The notes below the pieces were generated by a model. That model was given only the letters and a program-made list of their open reading frames with translations, made no database searches and was not told the origin of the DNA. Source: Patescibacteria group bacterium (GTDB lineage Bacteria; Patescibacteriota; Microgenomatia; UBA1406; GWC2-37-13). From it: a stretch of DNA of 64,000 nt. The stretch spans positions 62,001-126,000 of the forward strand of contig BPJD01000003.1 of assembly GCA_026004435.1 (NCBI GenBank), written 5' to 3'. Shown here piece by piece: positions 9,665 to 17,863 of the stretch (the stretch's first letter is position 1; each line of letters begins with the position of its first letter). The translations under genes and the position numbers were made by a program.

Positions 9665-11014
9665 TTAAAAGATTTTTGTTATAAGTTGGTTAAAGACTCT
9701 GCCTCTGTCAAACTCATTATTAAACTGAGCAAAAGATGTAGCTCCTGGAGAAAACAAAACATAATAATCTTTTTCTTTGCCTAAGTAGTTTTGTTTAATA
9801 TTTGTTAGTAATGATTCTAATGTGGTGCAGTTTGCAGAGACCTTATCTGGGTATTTTAACCTTAGCTTTGGCAAAATTTCTTCAGTAAAACTTCCCGGTA
9901 GCAAATAAATTTTCTTGGCTTTAGCTAAATGTTTAATTAGATTATCATAAGGCAGACCCTTACTGTTGCCACCCATAATTAAGATAAAGTTTTTTTCACT
10001 AAAAGCTGAGACTGCCTTTAGCAAAGCTGTTGGCGTTGTTGAGGTTGAATCATTGACAAATGTTAAGTTGCCAACCTTCTTAACAACCTCCAACCTAAAA
10101 GCGATTGGTTTAAAATTCACTAAAAACTTAACTACTTCATCAGCCTGATACTTAAAAACATCAACTAGAAGTCTGAAAACACCAGCTGAGTTAGTCTGAT
10201 TATGCTTGCCTAATAAATAAGCAGGCTTGTACGGAAAATCTTGGCCGCTATACAGCAATACATTTGAGTTAAGTTTATACTTGGATAAATAAGGCTGAAT
10301 TTGTCTGTTGGCTATCAAATAATCTGAGCTTGATTGATAGGAAAAAACAGCAGATTTGTCGTAAAAATAATCCTGCATAGTTGCGTAATAATTTAGATGA
10401 TCTGGATAAAAAGAAGTAAAGACTGCGTACTTGGGGCTTTTTTTAATATTGTGCAATCCAGACAGCATCCATGAGGAAAGTTCCATCACAACCCAATCGC
10501 CGGGTTTAAGTTTAAACAAAGTCTGAAGAGTCTGAGAGTTAGGCACATTACCCAGCAAATAGCTGGGCAGTTTGTTTTTCAGAAAAGAATAAATCATTGA
10601 TGAGACTGTACTTTTGCCTCTGGTGCCAGTAACACCTATAATATTTTTGGTTTTGGCTAAAAGAAAAAATAGATCAACTGAACTTAATACCCAAGCGTTA
10701 TTTGATTTAGCAGCTTTAAGATACTTATTATCCCATGGCACAACAGGATTCTTTATAACAAGATCAGCTTTAATAAAGTCTTGTAGTCTATGCCTGCCTA
10801 AAACATAGCTAATATTGTCATATGGCTTAAGTTGTTTTAGAGAATCAGCCAGCTGTTCCTCTGTTTTAAGATCAGTTACCAGCACCTTTGCCTGCAACCG
10901 GGCAAAAAATTGGGCAGAATCAACTCCTCCGCCTTGTAGTCCAAGACCCATTACAACAACTCTGCGGCCTTTAATAAAAGTGCTAAACTCATCCAGATCC
11001 TTGAACTGATACAT
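9665..11014 (-). CDS. murD: UDP-N-acetylmuramoyl-L-alanine--D-glutamate ligase
   Basis: A Mur ligase that adds D-Glu to UDP-MurNAc-L-Ala. With the start at 11,014 the protein has 449 residues: an N-terminal Rossmann domain with VVVMGLGLQGGG (19-30), the ATP loop GVTGTRGKST (127-136), then FVNDSTSTTPTA and LIMGGNSKG of the C-terminal domain. The start at 11,014 overlaps the mraY stop by one base (TAATG); an upstream in-frame start at 11,071 would add 19 hydrophobic residues absent from the family and overlap mraY by about 58 nt. MurD rather than another Mur ligase is supported by DSTSTTPTA, close to the MurD DSKATN signature, and by position. Confidence 0.92.
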   Translation of the reverse strand: MYQFKDLDEFSTFIKGRRVVVMGLGLQGGGVDSAQFFARLQAKVLVTDLKTEEQLADSLKQLKPYDNISYVLGRHRLQDFIKADLVIKNPVVPWDNKYLKAAKSNNAWVLSSVDLFFLLAKTKNIIGVTGTRGKSTVSSMIYSFLKNKLPSYLLGNVPNSQTLQTLFKLKPGDWVVMELSSWMLSGLHNIKKSPKYAVFTSFYPDHLNYYATMQDYFYDKSAVFSYQSSSDYLIANRQIQPYLSKYKLNSNVLLYSGQDFPYKPAYLLGKHNQTNSAGVFRLLVDVFKYQADEVVKFLVNFKPIAFRLEVVKKVGNLTFVNDSTSTTPTALLKAVSAFSEKNFILIMGGNSKGLPYDNLIKHLAKAKKIYLLPGSFTEEILPKLRLKYPDKVSANCTTLESLLTNIKQNYLGKEKDYYVLFSPGATSFAQFNNEFDRGRVFNQLITKIF

Positions 11015-12060
11015 TAGTTCAAAAAGGCAATTGCTAAACCAAAAATAGCAAAGAGTATAGACAGCAGCCACAATCTCATAGTCACCTTAGGCTCTGGCCA
11101 GCCTATATACTGAAGATAAAGATGAAATGGAGCAACAGGAAAAAGCTTTCTTTTTCTAAATTTTTTAGAAAGCAGCTGCAGTAAAGAAGTTAAGATCTCA
11201 AGCGTCATTACGCCGCTGATAATAGACATTGAAAATGGTTTGCCTAAAATTAGCCCAATTACAGCAAAAGTAGCGCCAAATGATAAAGCGCCGCTGTCGC
11301 CTAAAAAAATTCTGGCAGGATAAATGTTAAAGTATAAAAAGGCCAGTAGCCCGCCCATTAATATAGCAATAAACAATAAGGTTGGTATATCAAAGATTGA
11401 GGCTGAGATTACCCAAAACGCTGCCAATGAAATAATTAAAACACCTGAAGACAAACCATCAATGCCATCGGTTATATTTAATGCATTGGCAAAGGCTGTT
11501 ATTACAAAAACAGCAAAAGGTATAAAAAAATATCCAAGATGCCAAGTCCCAATAAAAGGTATATGAATAAAATCAATCTTTAGGTAATAAAAAATAGACA
11601 AACTAACTATGGTTGAACACAACAACTCCAATAATAATTTATGCCTTAATCTTAAGCCAAAAAACTTTTTTTTCTGCCAGTAAAAGATTTTATTTAAGTC
11701 ATCGTACAGCCCAATCAGAAAAAACAATAAAAATGATGATAAAATTATCATCATCTCAGCAAACATATTTGGGTAATTTGAAAAAACTTTATCAGGAGGA
11801 AGTTTAAGCAAAAAAATTAAGACAAAGATTAAGTAAAGTATTGAAGTCAGCATAATAACCAGTATACCTCCTCCAACAGGGGTTCCTTTTTTAGCCCTAT
11901 TAAACTTGTCAAAAATAGGAGTTGGTTTATCAAATGGATCTTTAGTAACCTGATCGAGTCTTCTAAACTTTAGATCATACAAAAAATCAATAAATGGAAA
12001 AAACAAAATAAAATGAATAAAAAAAGACATTAAAACAATGGCCAAATATAATGAAGTCAT
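11014..12060 (-). CDS. mraY: Phospho-N-acetylmuramoyl-pentapeptide transferase
   Basis: An integral membrane enzyme that moves phospho-MurNAc-pentapeptide to undecaprenyl phosphate, making lipid I. Visible family motifs are KKGTPVGGG near residue 60, LIGLYDDLNKI (catalytic Asp-Asp), NALNITDGIDGLSSG and FLGDSGALSFGA. The 348 residues with about ten hydrophobic segments match MraY. It overlaps the dgkA-like gene by 4 nt and murD by 1 nt. The C-terminal HLYLQYIGWPEPKV replaces the usual HHxxELxGWxExKV motif with one His kept. Confidence 0.94.
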   Translation of the reverse strand: MTSLYLAIVLMSFFIHFILFFPFIDFLYDLKFRRLDQVTKDPFDKPTPIFDKFNRAKKGTPVGGGILVIMLTSILYLIFVLIFLLKLPPDKVFSNYPNMFAEMMIILSSFLLFFLIGLYDDLNKIFYWQKKKFFGLRLRHKLLLELLCSTIVSLSIFYYLKIDFIHIPFIGTWHLGYFFIPFAVFVITAFANALNITDGIDGLSSGVLIISLAAFWVISASIFDIPTLLFIAILMGGLLAFLYFNIYPARIFLGDSGALSFGATFAVIGLILGKPFSMSIISGVMTLEILTSLLQLLSKKFRKRKLFPVAPFHLYLQYIGWPEPKVTMRLWLLSILFAIFGLAIAFLN

Positions 12061-12434
12061 AGCCAGCTTATAATTAAATTATAAATCTTAGGCAAAAAGA
12101 TAATTCCAGCTGATATAAGAGAACAAATTGAAAAAACCAACATTGCTCCTGCAGAGACATCTTTGGCTAATTTTATCTCCTGACGCCAGTCTGTTGTAAT
12201 AGCATCATTGGTTTTTTCTATAGCTGTATTAATCATCTCAATTACCAAGCCTAAAGTAATAAAGGTTGCAATAATCAAAAACTCAAAAACAGATATGTTT
12301 AAGATAAAACCTAAAGCAACTGCTGTTAAGGCAAGCAAAAAATGAAGCCTAAAGTTGTTCTGCGTTTTTAGGGCCCAGACTAAACCAAACCAAGCATTGG
12401 TAAATGATTTTGCTGATTTCTTAAGGCTGATCAT
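12057..12434 (-). CDS. dgkA: Undecaprenol/diacylglycerol kinase family protein
   Basis: A 125-residue membrane protein of the DgkA family. It has an N-terminal amphipathic region (KKSAKSFTNAWFGLVWALKTQNNFRLHF), three hydrophobic helices, and the signature VIEMINTAIEKTNDAI carrying the catalytic Glu. In Gram-positive bacteria these are undecaprenol kinases that feed the lipid carrier pool, and the place directly upstream of mraY fits that role. The substrate is inferred; the sequence alone does not separate undecaprenol from diacylglycerol. Confidence 0.88.
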   Translation of the reverse strand: MISLKKSAKSFTNAWFGLVWALKTQNNFRLHFLLALTAVALGFILNISVFEFLIIATFITLGLVIEMINTAIEKTNDAITTDWRQEIKLAKDVSAGAMLVFSICSLISAGIIFLPKIYNLIISWL

Positions 12435-12440
12435 AGCTTA

Positions 12441-13436
12441 TTATAAAACTGTTGATTTTATAATTTTTAAAATTATCTTGGCTGTTTTAGTGTAACTATG
12501 TCTTAATAAAGATCTTGAAACTGTGTCTGCCTCGCTTTGCCTAATTATTCTTTTAGACAACAGATTTGCTCTAATAACTCTTTTATCTGTGCCAAGATCA
12601 TCTGTTACCACTTGACTATTGTAATGTTGATAATGTTCTATTATCTCTTTTTTTATAGGTTCTTTATTGATTATAATATAATCAACTGACCTTTGTAAAT
12701 ACTTTTCAATTGTTGTCACATAATCCTTAGCAGTAAAGTTATGCGTTTCTCCCGGTTTGGTGAACAAATTAACAAAAAAAACAATCTTTGCTTTGGAGTT
12801 TTTAATTGCCTGAACTATCTCTGGAACCAGCAAAACAGGAACAATGCTTGTATAAATATCACCCGGACCTAAAATCACAAACTCAGCAGACTCCAAACAA
12901 GCAACAGCTGATTTATTTACAGAGACTTTTCTATCAAGCTGAATCTTTAAAATCTTATCATTAATGTTTCTGTAATTGTCAATCTCAGCTTCTTTGTTGA
13001 TGACCTTACCGCTTTTGTAATAGGCTAGCAGATGAGCCTGATCAAAAGTAACAGGCATAACCCGGCCTTGACACTGAAGCAGAACATGGCAATAGTCAAG
13101 CGCCTCTTTGTACGAGGCAGTTATTTTCTCTAAAGCAGATAAAAACAAATTGCCAAAGTTATGACCTTTTAAGTCTCCGCTGTCAAATCTGTATAAGAAA
13201 AGTTTTCTCCAGATTAAATCAGATCTGGACAAAGCAACCAGACACTGTCTAAGATCTCCGGGAGGCAAAACTCCCAACTGGTCTCTTAACCTGCCTGTTG
13301 ATCCGCCTGAGTCAAACATAGTCACAACAGCAGAGATATCAAGCTGACGGCTGTACTTTTTAAGGCCTGATAAAATTACGAAAGTTCCTGTTCCACCGCC
13401 CAAAACAACTAATTTAACTTTTTTGTTTATTCTCAT
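12441..13436 (-). CDS. yvcK: YvcK/CofD-family UDP-sugar-binding regulator
   Basis: A 331-residue protein of the YvcK (gluconeogenesis factor) family. The glycine loop VLGGGTGT (11-18) and VTMFDSGGSTGRLRDQLGV with PPGDLRQC (38-64) are diagnostic; LGPGDIYTSIVPVLLV and the C-terminal region also fit. In Bacillus YvcK binds UDP-sugars and influences peptidoglycan synthesis and cell shape; here it sits between dgkA and murA, which fits a wall-related role. It overlaps murA by 4 nt. Catalytic activity is not implied: the family shares a fold with CofD but has a different function. Confidence 0.9.
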   Translation of the reverse strand: MRINKKVKLVVLGGGTGTFVILSGLKKYSRQLDISAVVTMFDSGGSTGRLRDQLGVLPPGDLRQCLVALSRSDLIWRKLFLYRFDSGDLKGHNFGNLFLSALEKITASYKEALDYCHVLLQCQGRVMPVTFDQAHLLAYYKSGKVINKEAEIDNYRNINDKILKIQLDRKVSVNKSAVACLESAEFVILGPGDIYTSIVPVLLVPEIVQAIKNSKAKIVFFVNLFTKPGETHNFTAKDYVTTIEKYLQRSVDYIIINKEPIKKEIIEHYQHYNSQVVTDDLGTDKRVIRANLLSKRIIRQSEADTVSRSLLRHSYTKTAKIILKIIKSTVL

Positions 13437-14788
13437 TTCTTAATAATGTCAGCTCCTAACTCCCTAAGTTGAGCATCAAAGTTATGGTAACCTCTCTCAA
13501 CTATATCAGCTCCATCAATAATCGACTGGCCTTCAGCAGCTAAAGAAGCAATTACAAGACAGGCTCCTGCTCTAAGGTCATTAACCTTTACTACACCATT
13601 GTGCAGTTTAACAGGACCATTAATCAGTATTGTCTGGTAGTAGTCTTTTTTATTAGGATCAAGATTAAACTGGAACTTGTCATACTCAGACTCAGGTGTT
13701 TTAACAAACTCTATCTTTGCTCCTAACTTTCTTAGTTCTGCAACATAGCCAAATCTGTCTTCAAAAACATACTCAGATAGTTTTGATTGACCATTTGCCT
13801 GTGTCATCAATACAGACCACATTGCCTGCCAGTCTGTTTTAAAGCCAGGGTAGGGAGCTGTCTGAATATCAACAGGCTGCAGTTTTTCAGATTTGTAAAA
13901 CTCTGCTGTTTGGCTGTCAATTATTTTAAACTCAGCCTTAGCTTTGGCAATATTATCTAAAAAAACCTGATAATCTGAAATCTCAGCTCCTGCAACTCTA
14001 ATTCTTTTTCCTGTAATCAAACCCAAAACAGCATAGGATACTGCTTCATTGTGATCTCCCTTAATAAAAATATCAGAGTTTAACTTTAAACCTTTACTTT
14101 TATTTGCTGGATTAGTTTCAATTGTGCTTGGATTATTTTCTGACCTCTTAATGTCTACTCCTGCCTGCTGTAGCGCGGCAATCAGCTCATCGACCTCGGG
14201 CTCTAAAGCAGAGTTTTCTATCACAACTTTATCATCAGAGAAAGCAGACAACATTATTAAGGTCTCAGTTCCTGTATGAGACGGTTTATTAAACCTAAAC
14301 CTGCCGGCAATTGGACCTGTTTTTTTCAAATAGTAATAACCAGTTTCTGAGTTATACTCAACATGAACTCCTAAGGCTTTAACTCCGTTTATTATTCTAT
14401 CAATCGGCCTTGCTCCGATTCTACAGCCTCCGGGATTAGGAACATAACACTCTCCAAATCTGTACAGCAAAGGAGCTAAAAACATAAATGAAACCCTTAC
14501 CTTTGAACCATGAAGCAAATCTACAGTGTTTGAACTTAATGAACTTGAGTTAATCTTAAGCGTATTATCATCAATCCATTCAAAACTGCCGCCTAACTTG
14601 TCAATAATATGAAGTACTTCAAACACATCTCTAATCTGGGGAATGTTTTTTAGCACAACATCTGAATCAAATAACAATGAAGCTATTAACAGCTTAAGAC
14701 TGGAGTTTTTTCCTCCTGCAACCTTAACTTCTCCTTCAAGCAGTCTTCCTCCGTTTACAATATAAACATTTTCATCTAAGTTTTTCAT
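13433..14788 (-). CDS. murA: UDP-N-acetylglucosamine 1-carboxyvinyltransferase
   Basis: The enolpyruvyl transferase that starts UDP-MurNAc synthesis from UDP-GlcNAc and PEP. The catalytic cysteine is Cys122 in PGGCRIGARPIDRII, so fosfomycin sensitivity would be expected if the enzyme is typical (some CPR MurA have Asp here). GGKNSSLK at 25-32 provides the active-site Lys. The C-terminus has the NDLRAGACLVIASLAAEG stretch. The 451-residue length is slightly longer than usual (about 420). It sits between murB and yvcK with overlapping or 2-nt junctions. Confidence 0.96.
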   Translation of the reverse strand: MKNLDENVYIVNGGRLLEGEVKVAGGKNSSLKLLIASLLFDSDVVLKNIPQIRDVFEVLHIIDKLGGSFEWIDDNTLKINSSSLSSNTVDLLHGSKVRVSFMFLAPLLYRFGECYVPNPGGCRIGARPIDRIINGVKALGVHVEYNSETGYYYLKKTGPIAGRFRFNKPSHTGTETLIMLSAFSDDKVVIENSALEPEVDELIAALQQAGVDIKRSENNPSTIETNPANKSKGLKLNSDIFIKGDHNEAVSYAVLGLITGKRIRVAGAEISDYQVFLDNIAKAKAEFKIIDSQTAEFYKSEKLQPVDIQTAPYPGFKTDWQAMWSVLMTQANGQSKLSEYVFEDRFGYVAELRKLGAKIEFVKTPESEYDKFQFNLDPNKKDYYQTILINGPVKLHNGVVKVNDLRAGACLVIASLAAEGQSIIDGADIVERGYHNFDAQLRELGADIIKK

Positions 14789-14790
14789 AA

Positions 14791-15729
14791 TTAATCTAAC
14801 TTAACTTCTAACTTAAGATCAACACCAAACTTGTGCTTAACCTTATGTTTAATTATCTCAATTATTTTTTCTAGATCTTGGTAACTGCCTTTTCCTCTAT
14901 TAATAATAAAATTAGCATGCTTATCTGAAACAACAAAATCTCCTATGGAAAAACCTTTAAGTCCGCACTGATCAATAAGATAACCAGCTGAGGTTGTAGG
15001 CAGATTTAGTTTTTCTTTTAATTCCTCAGAGATATTTTGAAAAAAACAGCCAGCAGTAAAAACGCCAAACGGCTGGGTCTGTTTTCTATACTCCAAGGCA
15101 GATTTAGCTCGTTGGGCAACCAGATCTTTTTTTGATTTTTTAAGTTTTAGCACAACACTAACTAAAAATTCTTTTGTAGTCTGAAGAAAACTATAGTCAT
15201 AACTGAAGTTAAAGTAATCAGCTGAGACAGTTTTAAAGTTACCATCAAGGTCTAAGATTTCGGCAGACTCAACAACATCTCCTACATAGGCTAAAGGTTT
15301 TGTCCACTTGGAGTTCATTACTACAGCTCCACCGACAGTTCCAGGCAGACCTAAATGATACTCAATACCAGATAAACCTAACTGAAGAGTCTCATTAACT
15401 AAAGCATTCATATTATAACCTGAAGAAACCTTAATATATACATAGGTTTTATCCTCTGAAACTACCTTTTTGTCTCTGTATTGATTGAGCAGATAAAAAG
15501 GATGCTCTGCTTTTATCACTACCATATTTGAGCCGCCTCCGATAATTCCGGGGATCAATTTTTCAGTTTTTATAAACTCAGCTAATTTTTTCCAATCCTG
15601 TATTGTCTTGATTTTTACAATACAGTTTACGATCTTGCTCACCTTGCTGGTTAAATAAGGAGCAACATCAACATTTGAAAGTATCTGGTCTTTGGAAAAG
15701 TACTTTTTTAATATTTCTGTTAGTTTCAT
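14791..15729 (-). CDS. murB: UDP-N-acetylenolpyruvoylglucosamine reductase
   Basis: The FAD-dependent enzyme that reduces the MurA product to UDP-MurNAc. The FAD-binding GGGSNMVV is at about 64-71, GLSGIEYHLGLPGTVGGAVVMNS follows, and the C-terminal part has SAGYLIDQCGLKG, SDKHANFIINRG and a Glu-containing LKLEVKL tail. The proton-donor loop reads AGCFFQN, with Cys where E. coli has Ser, a replacement I recall from other MurB proteins. The 312-residue length fits the short (type II) form. It overlaps murC by 4 nt. Confidence 0.95.
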   Translation of the reverse strand: MKLTEILKKYFSKDQILSNVDVAPYLTSKVSKIVNCIVKIKTIQDWKKLAEFIKTEKLIPGIIGGGSNMVVIKAEHPFYLLNQYRDKKVVSEDKTYVYIKVSSGYNMNALVNETLQLGLSGIEYHLGLPGTVGGAVVMNSKWTKPLAYVGDVVESAEILDLDGNFKTVSADYFNFSYDYSFLQTTKEFLVSVVLKLKKSKKDLVAQRAKSALEYRKQTQPFGVFTAGCFFQNISEELKEKLNLPTTSAGYLIDQCGLKGFSIGDFVVSDKHANFIINRGKGSYQDLEKIIEIIKHKVKHKFGVDLKLEVKLD

Positions 15730-17120
15730 AATCTTTTTAACTCTGGAAGCAGTTTATAAACCTCACCAGCTCCTATAGTAACTATTATATCAGTTTTATT
15801 GGCTAAAGACTTTACTCTGTTTAAAGCCTGATAAAAATCTTTGGCATAAAAAAATCTCTCTTGATCGTTAAGCTGTTTAATTAACTCTTCTGAAGAGATA
15901 AGACCTGTATCTGTTTCTCTGGCTGAAGCAAAGATAGGCAGCAACACCAAATAATCCAACTGCCTAAAAACTTTTAAAAACTCTTTTTTTAGGCTAAAGG
16001 TTCTGGTAAAGGTATGGGGCTGAAATACATAAACAATTTTTTTCACAGCTCCAAAACATTGTTTTAAAGCATTATTTACAGCCAGTATCTCTGTAGGATG
16101 ATGCCCATAATCATCAAAGATTAGTCTGGAATCTGAGGTTTTGCCATAGTACTGAAGCCTTCTAGCAAGTCCTGAAAAACTCTCAAGGCTTTTTTTTATT
16201 TGATCATAGGAAAAACCAAGATCAAATAGTAAAGCAATTACCAAAGCTGAGTTGTAGACATTCTTTTCACCATAGAGTTTTAGATTAAAACTAAACTCAT
16301 TAGAGGCAGTTAAAATCTTAAAGCAGGAGCCAGCCTCAGAGTAGGAAATATCTGCAACCCTATAATCTGCATCTGAGTTATCTGAAATTAAACTTAAGTG
16401 TTTATGTTTAGACTTAATCTGCTGATAAAGCTGTAAAACTCCTGAATCTGTCAGATTTAAATAAACTCTTGAATCAGGAAAGTTAAGAATATATCTTTTA
16501 AAGGTATGCAAAACTTCATCAAAGTTTTTATAGATATCAGGATGATCATAATCTAAGGCTGGAAGCAGAAGATAATCGTATTTATACAGCTCTAACTTTA
16601 TGCGCAGATCAACAGGCGGAGACACAGCATACTCATCTGCCTCTAAAACAAAAAACTTATTTCCCAAATAAGCTCCAGCAGGCAGGCCAGAAAACTCTGT
16701 GGTGCCAACATAATAGCCTATATCTTTAGCTAATTTAGTCAGGCAATAAGCTGTTAATGCTGTTGTAGTTGTTTTTCCATGAGTCCCAGCAATAAGAACA
16801 GACTGCTTAAATTGGTCCTGAAGCTGTCTTATAAACTCAGACTGATGCATTACAGCAATGCCTTTGGCTTTAGAATAAACAACGAGCAGATTGTTTACTC
16901 CCTGATGAGCTCCTGTATAAACTACTAAATCCGGAGCAAATCTGTCAATATTTTTCTCAGACAGTTCTGTGTCGTACTTAATTTTTCTTTTTTTTAAGTA
17001 CTCATCAGTTGGAAACTTTTCAGGCAGATCATAGCCTGATACATAATATCCCAAATCTTGGGCTAACAGGCAAAGGTTTACCATACCCCAGCCTTTGATG
17101 CCAACAAAGTAAATCCTCAT
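15726..17120 (-). CDS. murC: UDP-N-acetylmuramate--L-alanine ligase (MurC/Mpl family)
   Basis: A Mur ligase of 464 residues with the N-terminal FVGIKGWGMVNL loop (5-16), ATP loop AGTHGKTTTT (111-120) and a C-terminal YVFQPHTFTRT motif shared by MurC and Mpl. The middle domain reads EADEY (160-164) and DYDHPDIY (190-197), closer to what I recall of Mpl (murein tripeptide ligase) than to MurC (EADESD). Because no other candidate for the essential L-Ala step is seen and the gene lies next to murB and pgeF, MurC function is the best call. Mpl-like substrate use cannot be excluded. It overlaps pgeF by 4 nt. Confidence 0.85.
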   Translation of the reverse strand: MRIYFVGIKGWGMVNLCLLAQDLGYYVSGYDLPEKFPTDEYLKKRKIKYDTELSEKNIDRFAPDLVVYTGAHQGVNNLLVVYSKAKGIAVMHQSEFIRQLQDQFKQSVLIAGTHGKTTTTALTAYCLTKLAKDIGYYVGTTEFSGLPAGAYLGNKFFVLEADEYAVSPPVDLRIKLELYKYDYLLLPALDYDHPDIYKNFDEVLHTFKRYILNFPDSRVYLNLTDSGVLQLYQQIKSKHKHLSLISDNSDADYRVADISYSEAGSCFKILTASNEFSFNLKLYGEKNVYNSALVIALLFDLGFSYDQIKKSLESFSGLARRLQYYGKTSDSRLIFDDYGHHPTEILAVNNALKQCFGAVKKIVYVFQPHTFTRTFSLKKEFLKVFRQLDYLVLLPIFASARETDTGLISSEELIKQLNDQERFFYAKDFYQALNRVKSLANKTDIIVTIGAGEVYKLLPELKRL

Positions 17121-17863
17121 AACTTAAGAATTAAACTAATATTTTGCTTATCTAAAGTTTTGTCCCTTCTATAAGAGGCAAACCTAGTATCACAAGCAGT
17201 GCAAAACAATCTGGAATCAATCTGATCAAGTGATAAACCTGCCTGTTGACACTGCAACAGATTAAGCCGCAACAAGTTTAATCCAGTAGTAGAATTATCT
17301 AACTTAACAAAAATAGACTCCTGCCACTGCTTATAAACCAGTCTAAACAAACTCTGCCTGTTTTTATCAATAGAGTAACAGCAGGCTCCAATGTGCGGAC
17401 CAATAGCCACTCTGATATCTGTTAATCTTTCTTTCACCAGCTGCAGTTTTAATATAACTTTTTCAGCTAAATTCGCAAAACTGCCAATCCAACCTTGATG
17501 AGAAATTGCTATAAACTTTAAACCAGCATAAACAACAGGTAAACAATCAGCTGTTTTAGCTACTAAAATTGTATTTTTAAGATTTGTAATTACTGCATCT
17601 GTTGAGTCTAACACTGTAAAGTCAGAATTTAGCAAAAGGTCTTTTGTTACAACAGCAGTATTTGTGGTATGTCTTTGGTCCATAAAAACAACTTTAAACA
17701 AATCTTTGGGTTTATCTACAGTTCTGGAAACAAAATCTTTGATCTTTTCTGCTGTTTTTTTTAGGGATTTATTAGTAAAAGAAACTGTTTTTACAGTCAA
17801 AAAAGCAGTAAAAACATTATCTGGGAACAAATCAGAAACAAAGTAAGACTGGTTATCAACCAT
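17117..17863 (-). CDS. pgeF: Peptidoglycan editing factor, YfiH/laccase-domain family
   Basis: A 248-residue protein of the YfiH/DUF152 family. Metal-site residues are visible: His in MDQRHTTN, Cys in KTADCLPV and His in AISHQGWIGS, followed by IGPHIGACCYSI and the C-terminal FCTACDTRFASYRRD. In E. coli PgeF (YfiH) removes wrongly added L-Ser from UDP-MurNAc, correcting MurC errors; relatives also act on purine nucleosides (LACC1/FAMIN). Its place between murC and the murE-like gene, with 4-nt and 8-nt overlaps, strongly favours the peptidoglycan role here. Confidence 0.9.
   Translation of the reverse strand: MVDNQSYFVSDLFPDNVFTAFLTVKTVSFTNKSLKKTAEKIKDFVSRTVDKPKDLFKVVFMDQRHTTNTAVVTKDLLLNSDFTVLDSTDAVITNLKNTILVAKTADCLPVVYAGLKFIAISHQGWIGSFANLAEKVILKLQLVKERLTDIRVAIGPHIGACCYSIDKNRQSLFRLVYKQWQESIFVKLDNSTTGLNLLRLNLLQCQQAGLSLDQIDSRLFCTACDTRFASYRRDKTLDKQNISLILKL

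Noticed and set aside
11014-11071. N-terminal extension of MurD
   Set aside because: It would overlap mraY by 58 nt and add a hydrophobic segment absent from MurD; the ATG in the TAATG junction gives the normal length.
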